NCBI GenBank assembly: GCA_943787435.1
Contig: CALSMK010000001.1
Coordinates: 1 to 64,000, forward strand
Source of the DNA: an uncultured Flavobacteriales bacterium
Lineage (GTDB): Bacteria; Bacteroidota; Bacteroidia; Flavobacteriales_D; Sanyastnellaceae
DNA: 64,000 bases
Direction: 5' to 3'
The notes beneath the pieces are model-generated. The model saw nothing but the letters and a program-made list of their open reading frames with translations. It did not search any database and was not told where the DNA came from. A program made the position numbers and the translations under genes. Shown here in pieces: positions 60,543 through 64,000 of the stretch; positions within the stretch are counted from its first letter, which is position 1, and every line of letters starts with the position of its first letter.

Positions 60543-62030
60543 ATGGAAACTCCACTCTTGGCCCTGGTGGCCGTGATCGGCTATTTCTGCCTGCTCCTTT
60601 TCCTTGGCCATCAAACCGGAAAAGGCGAAAGCATGAGTGACTTCTCTCTTGGCGGAAGACGAAGCCCTTGGTGGGCCGTGGCCTTTGGAATGGTTGGAAC
60701 ATCACTCAGCGGCGTGACCTTTCTTTCTGTGCCTGGATGGGTTGGAGATCAGCAATTTGGATACATGCCCATGGTGCTGGGCTACGTTCTCGGCTACGCG
60801 GTGATCATGTTCGTACTGCTGCCCCTGTATTACCGACTTCAATTGACCAGCATCTATCGCTTTTTGGGCGACCGGATTGGTGCTGTGGCCTATAAAACAG
60901 GCGCAGGATTCTTTCTGGTGTCGCGCAGCATTGGAGCGTCCTTTCGGCTGTATTTGGTGGTCCTGGTCTTGAACGAAACGGTCCTTCCCGAAGCCACAGG
61001 AGCCGCATCTTGGCTCCGCCTGGCACTTTTGGTAGCGGGATTGCTCGCCGTGATTTGGGCCTACACCCGACGTGGCGGCATTGCAACAGTGGTGTGGACC
61101 GACACCCTGCAGACCGCATTTATGCTCTTGGCAGCTGGAACCGCATTCGTCCTGATCGCCCAACAATTGGGATTGAGCATACTGGAAATTCCCTCCGCCA
61201 TTGCAGAATCTGGACATGCCCGATGGTGGTTCTTCGAGGACTTTGGCGCCCCAAATCACAGCGCAAAACAACTTGTATCTGGTGCATTTATCGCATTGTG
61301 TATGACTGGATTAGACCAAGACATGATGCAAAAAAACTTGAGCTGCAAAAACCTCAAAGATGCCCAGCTCAACATGGGCAGTTTTTCGGTCGTGCTGGTC
61401 TTTGTCAACCTGCTGTTTCTGGGATTGGGAGCATTGCTTCTCATGCTCTCAGAGTCTCAGGGAATTTCAGTGGCGCGCGCCGACCTTCTTTTTGCCACGG
61501 TGGCACTCGAAGGAAACATGGGATGGGCACTTCCCATTCTTTTTCTTTTGGGGCTCATGGCTGCGGCCCTCTCCAGTGCAGACTCTGCCTTGACCGCACT
61601 CACCACCTCTGTGTGTGTAGACTTCCTTGGCATGGATGAAACCGCTTCGAATCCCAAAGACACCCGACAAAGGCAACGAATCCATTTGCTGGTCTCGGTC
61701 ATGGTGGGAACCTTGATTCTGGTGTTTCATGCCGTCAACGACAATTCAGTGATCGCCGCCTTGTTCAAGGTGGCCAGTTACACCTATGGTCCTCTTTTGG
61801 GCCTGTTCGCCTTTGCCCTCTTTCGATCAAAACCCACCCCCTTGTCATTGGACCGGTGGATCCCTTGGATTGCAGTGGCCGCTCCCGTTTTAGGCTGGCT
61901 ACTGGAGCAATGGACCACCTCACATGGCTTCAGTTTTGGCTTTGCTCTGTTGCCCGTCAACGGCTTCCTGACATGGTGCGGTGCATCGTTGATGGCCACA
62001 ATCAAGCTGAAGGAGGAACAGCAGGCTTAA
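60543..62030 (+). CDS. Sodium:solute symporter (SSS family)
   Basis: A 495-residue inner-membrane symporter with about 13 helices in the LeuT-type arrangement of the SSS family. Seen: GKGESMSDFSLGGRRSPWWAVAFGMVGTSLSGVTFLSVPGW near the start, the MTGLDQDMMQKNLSCKNLKDAQLN block near residue 255 and the LGLMAAALSSADSALTALTTS sodium-site helix near residue 340. The substrate cannot be told from sequence; sugars, sialic acid, amino acids and vitamins all occur in this family. The start ATG at 60543 is directly before the first helix. The next gene's -7 element overlaps its stop codon. Confidence 0.92.
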   Translation: METPLLALVAVIGYFCLLLFLGHQTGKGESMSDFSLGGRRSPWWAVAFGMVGTSLSGVTFLSVPGWVGDQQFGYMPMVLGYVLGYAVIMFVLLPLYYRLQLTSIYRFLGDRIGAVAYKTGAGFFLVSRSIGASFRLYLVVLVLNETVLPEATGAASWLRLALLVAGLLAVIWAYTRRGGIATVVWTDTLQTAFMLLAAGTAFVLIAQQLGLSILEIPSAIAESGHARWWFFEDFGAPNHSAKQLVSGAFIALCMTGLDQDMMQKNLSCKNLKDAQLNMGSFSVVLVFVNLLFLGLGALLLMLSESQGISVARADLLFATVALEGNMGWALPILFLLGLMAAALSSADSALTALTTSVCVDFLGMDETASNPKDTRQRQRIHLLVSVMVGTLILVFHAVNDNSVIAALFKVASYTYGPLLGLFAFALFRSKPTPLSLDRWIPWIAVAAPVLGWLLEQWTTSHGFSFGFALLPVNGFLTWCGASLMATIKLKEEQQA

Positions 62031-62035
62031 TTTTG
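62028..62035 (+). promoter_or_regulatory. -7 promoter element of the aspartate aminotransferase gene
   Basis: TAATTTTG, exact TAnnTTTG match. Its first three bases are the TAA stop codon of the symporter gene. It lies 19 bases before the aminotransferase ATG at 62055. Confidence 0.5.
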
Positions 62036-62054
62036 CCTCTGCAACAAGACACAC

Positions 62055-63254
62055 ATGGAATCCCAAACGTCCCATCTGCTCGGCAGACTCAGCGAATCAG
62101 CCACCATTGCCATGAGCCGAAAGGCCCGCGAACTCAAAGCTGCTGGCCGGGACATCATTAGCCTGTCTCTGGGCGAGCCTGACTTCGATACTCCCGACGC
62201 CATCAAAGCTGCCGGCATCGAGGCCATCGAAAACAACTTCACCCACTACCCTCCAGTGCCAGGGTATGCAGACGTCAGAGAAGCCATTTGCGACAAACTG
62301 AGGAGGGACAACGGCTTGGAATACACTGCCAACCAAATTGTGATTTCCACCGGCGCCAAGCAGAGCTTGATGAATGTGGTGTTGAGCCTGGTCGACCCAG
62401 GCGATGAAGTGATTCTTCCAGCGCCTTACTGGGTGAGCTACGCCGACATGACCAACCTGGCGGGAGGAAAAGTGGTTGCCGTGGACACCGGCATTGAACA
62501 AGATTTCAAAATGACCGCAGACCAATTGCGGAAGGCCTTGACGCCCAAAACGCGGATTGTGATGGTCAACTCCCCCAACAATCCATCGGGCAGTGTCTAC
62601 ACCGAGCAGGAAATGGCCGAATTGGCAGCTGTCCTGGCAGAACACCCGCGGGCAGTTGCCATTTCAGACGAAATCTACGAGTACATCAATTTCACGGAAG
62701 ACCACGCCAGCTTGGCCTCTCAAGCCGGCATGATGGACCGCACAGTCACGGTGAATGGTGTGTCCAAAGGGTTTGCAATGACAGGATGGAGAATCGGCTA
62801 CATCGCCGCTCCCCAGTGGATTGCTGCGGCCTGCACCAAGCTTCAGGGCCAATTCACCAGTGGGGCCAGTGGCATCTCTCAAAAAGCCACCGAACGCGCC
62901 ATGCAAGGAGGTGGCTCCCTGTCAGAGGACATGAAGGCCGCCTTTTTGGAAAGACGGGACATGGTCGTTGCAGGGCTAAAAGCCATTGATGGCTTGGAGG
63001 TCAACGTGCCTCAAGGGGCATTCTACATCTTCCCAGATGTTTCTGCCCTTTTCGGAAAATCCCACCCCAACGGAACCCTCCAAAGCGGACAAGACTTGTC
63101 CATGTACTTGCTGGAAGCAGCAGATGTGGCGACCGTTGGAGGTGACGCATTTGGATCTCCAAACTGCATCCGCATCAGCTATGCTGCCTCTGAAGTTCAA
63201 CTCCAAGAAGCCATTCGCCGAATTGGAAAAGCCATCGCCGAACTCAGCGAATGA
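62055..63254 (+). CDS. Pyridoxal-phosphate aspartate aminotransferase (class I)
   Basis: A 399-residue fold-type I aminotransferase interconverting aspartate and oxaloacetate with 2-oxoglutarate and glutamate. Seen: LSLGEPDFDTP near residue 37, the THYPPVPGYADVREAI block, STGAKQSLMNV, NSPNNPSG near residue 175, the ISDEIYEYINF segment with the cofactor-contacting Asp and Tyr, and VSKGFAMTGWRIGY with the PLP-binding Lys near residue 237. The pattern is that of the thermophile/Rhizobium-type subgroup Ib, which may also accept prephenate. The stop overlaps the hldE start (ATGA). Confidence 0.94.
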   Translation: MESQTSHLLGRLSESATIAMSRKARELKAAGRDIISLSLGEPDFDTPDAIKAAGIEAIENNFTHYPPVPGYADVREAICDKLRRDNGLEYTANQIVISTGAKQSLMNVVLSLVDPGDEVILPAPYWVSYADMTNLAGGKVVAVDTGIEQDFKMTADQLRKALTPKTRIVMVNSPNNPSGSVYTEQEMAELAAVLAEHPRAVAISDEIYEYINFTEDHASLASQAGMMDRTVTVNGVSKGFAMTGWRIGYIAAPQWIAAACTKLQGQFTSGASGISQKATERAMQGGGSLSEDMKAAFLERRDMVVAGLKAIDGLEVNVPQGAFYIFPDVSALFGKSHPNGTLQSGQDLSMYLLEAADVATVGGDAFGSPNCIRISYAASEVQLQEAIRRIGKAIAELSE

Positions 63255-64000
63255 CCCAGCCCACTCCCCCCTCATCCCCTTGGACCCAACAGGACCAGGA
63301 AAGCGCACTTTCGGCCTTGGACAGGGCCCCCGAACTGCGCGTGCTGGTGGTGGGTGACTTGATGGTGGACCAATACCTGCTCGGCGGTGTTGACCGAATC
63401 AGCCCCGAGGCACCTGTTCCCATTCTCAGGGCGACGGAGAGAGACCGGAGACCCGGAGGCGCAGCCAATGTCGCACTCAACCTGAGGGCATTGGGCTGCA
63501 AAGTGACCCTCTCTGGCATCATTGGCGATGATGAAATCGGCCAACACCTTTTGGCCAATCTGGAAAATTCAGGAATCGACAATCCAGGCATCGTGACCCA
63601 TCTAGGCCGGCCCACCACCCTGAAAACCAGAATCATGAGCGGAGGTCAACACCTCCTCAGGGTGGACGAAGAAGTCGACACCGACTTGAGCCGCGCCGAC
63701 TCTCAACCCCTACTCAGGGCCATCAAAGCCTGTTTGGACGCCCAGCCTCACGACGCCATTCTCTTGGAGGATTACGACAAAGGAGTGCTGTCTCCTGACG
63801 TAATTGCCGGAATCCTTGAAGAAGCCAAAAAGCGGGCCATCCCCGTGAGCGTCGACCCAAAGTTTCGGCATTTCGACCTGTTCCAGGGGGTGTCGCTGTT
63901 CAAGCCCAACCTCAAAGAGCTCAAAGAAGGCTTGGGGCTTCAATGGGAAGTGGACGACCATGGGGCCAAAATGAAAGGCATTGAAAATGGGCTCACGGCT
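63251..64000 (+). CDS. hldE: D-glycero-beta-D-manno-heptose-7-phosphate kinase (3' truncated)
   Basis: First 250 residues of a PfkB-family kinase that phosphorylates heptose 7-phosphate in ADP-heptose synthesis for the lipopolysaccharide core. Seen: VLVVGDLMVDQYLLGGVDRISPEAPVPIL near residue 30, the GGAANVALNLRALG segment, the KTRIMSGGQHLLRVDEE region and the LEDYDKGVLS block. The family's DTVGAGD kinase motif and the possible C-terminal adenylyltransferase domain lie beyond base 64000, so whether the gene is the bifunctional hldE or a kinase-only form (hldA/rfaE1) cannot be decided. ATG 63251 overlaps the aminotransferase stop. Confidence 0.88.
   Translation, partial: MTQPTPPSSPWTQQDQESALSALDRAPELRVLVVGDLMVDQYLLGGVDRISPEAPVPILRATERDRRPGGAANVALNLRALGCKVTLSGIIGDDEIGQHLLANLENSGIDNPGIVTHLGRPTTLKTRIMSGGQHLLRVDEEVDTDLSRADSQPLLRAIKACLDAQPHDAILLEDYDKGVLSPDVIAGILEEAKKRAIPVSVDPKFRHFDLFQGVSLFKPNLKELKEGLGLQWEVDDHGAKMKGIENGLTA

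Overview
The window is a gene-dense stretch (about 40 genes in 64 kb, no intergenic gap above about 150 bases) of a Bacteroidota chromosome, most likely a marine or aquatic Flavobacteriales-type bacterium with GC in the mid-50s by eye. Evidence for this: an S46 dipeptidyl peptidase, PD40/OmpA-type envelope proteins, a FISUMP-domain giant surface protein, cysteine-rich 'GC..xACNYDxxAxxxDGSC' repeats, a YidC with a large periplasmic domain, and many exact copies of the Bacteroidota -7 promoter element TAnnTTTG, while Shine-Dalgarno-like sequences are scarce. No rRNA, tRNA, CRISPR array, transposase or phage gene was seen; most of the window is core chromosome, and the accessory part is mainly the 8.8 kb surface protein and some glycosyltransferases.

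Layout. 1-5.9 kb (+): 3' part of a CcmF/CcsA-type cytochrome c assembly gene, a DUF2520 Rossmann protein, a KdsC-like phosphatase, yidC and a small lipoprotein. 6-8.3 kb (+): S46 peptidase ending in a bidirectional terminator shared with ppc (-). 10.9-12.9 kb (+): trmD, rplS, cutC. 12.9-18.8 kb (-): a histidine-degradation set hutI - secreted FG-GAP protein - ftcD. 18.9-31.4 kb (+): aroC, a glutamate/dicarboxylate symporter, a PD40-OmpA protein, a 1,048-residue TPR protein coupled to an outer-membrane barrel, gyrB and an SDR. 31.4-36.6 kb (-): a MacB-like ABC ATPase, two permeases, a membrane-fusion protein and an ICMT-like methyltransferase. 36.7-45.5 kb (-): a roughly 2,920-residue modular surface protein; then hutH (-). 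47.1-52.0 kb (+): an M16 peptidase pair, ftsE and a glycosyltransferase, all with overlapping start and stop codons. 52.0-60.5 kb (-): recR, a GT2 fusion protein, a 2-oxoacid dehydrogenase E2, a second PD40 protein, a DnaQ-type exonuclease and a GT4. 60.5-64 kb (+): sodium:solute symporter, aspartate aminotransferase, and the start of hldE.

Two cross-cutting observations matter for anyone using this annotation. First, seven conserved genes (yidC, ppc, hutI, aroC, the TPR gene, one MacB-like permease, the giant surface protein) are interrupted by eleven single-base indels, mostly in short homopolymers. Because essential housekeeping genes are hit and both flanking frames are well conserved, these look like assembly or sequencing errors and not pseudogenes; gene spans are therefore given across the breaks. 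Second, exact -7 elements often sit only 4-7 bases before the start codon (trmD, aroC, the MacB-like ATPase, yidC), which predicts leaderless transcripts.

Functionally the genes fit a peptide- and amino-acid-using heterotroph (S46 and M16 peptidases, DAACS and SSS transporters, histidine catabolism to glutamate) with a Kdo- and heptose-containing lipopolysaccharide (kdsC, hldE), an elaborate outer surface and several glycosyltransferases. I did not find a clear-cut new defence or mobile system. The best candidates for undescribed biology are the M16-LolA-like/ftsE/GT2 operon, the two-permease MacB operon ending in a methyltransferase, the TPR-barrel pair next to gyrB, and the giant surface protein.
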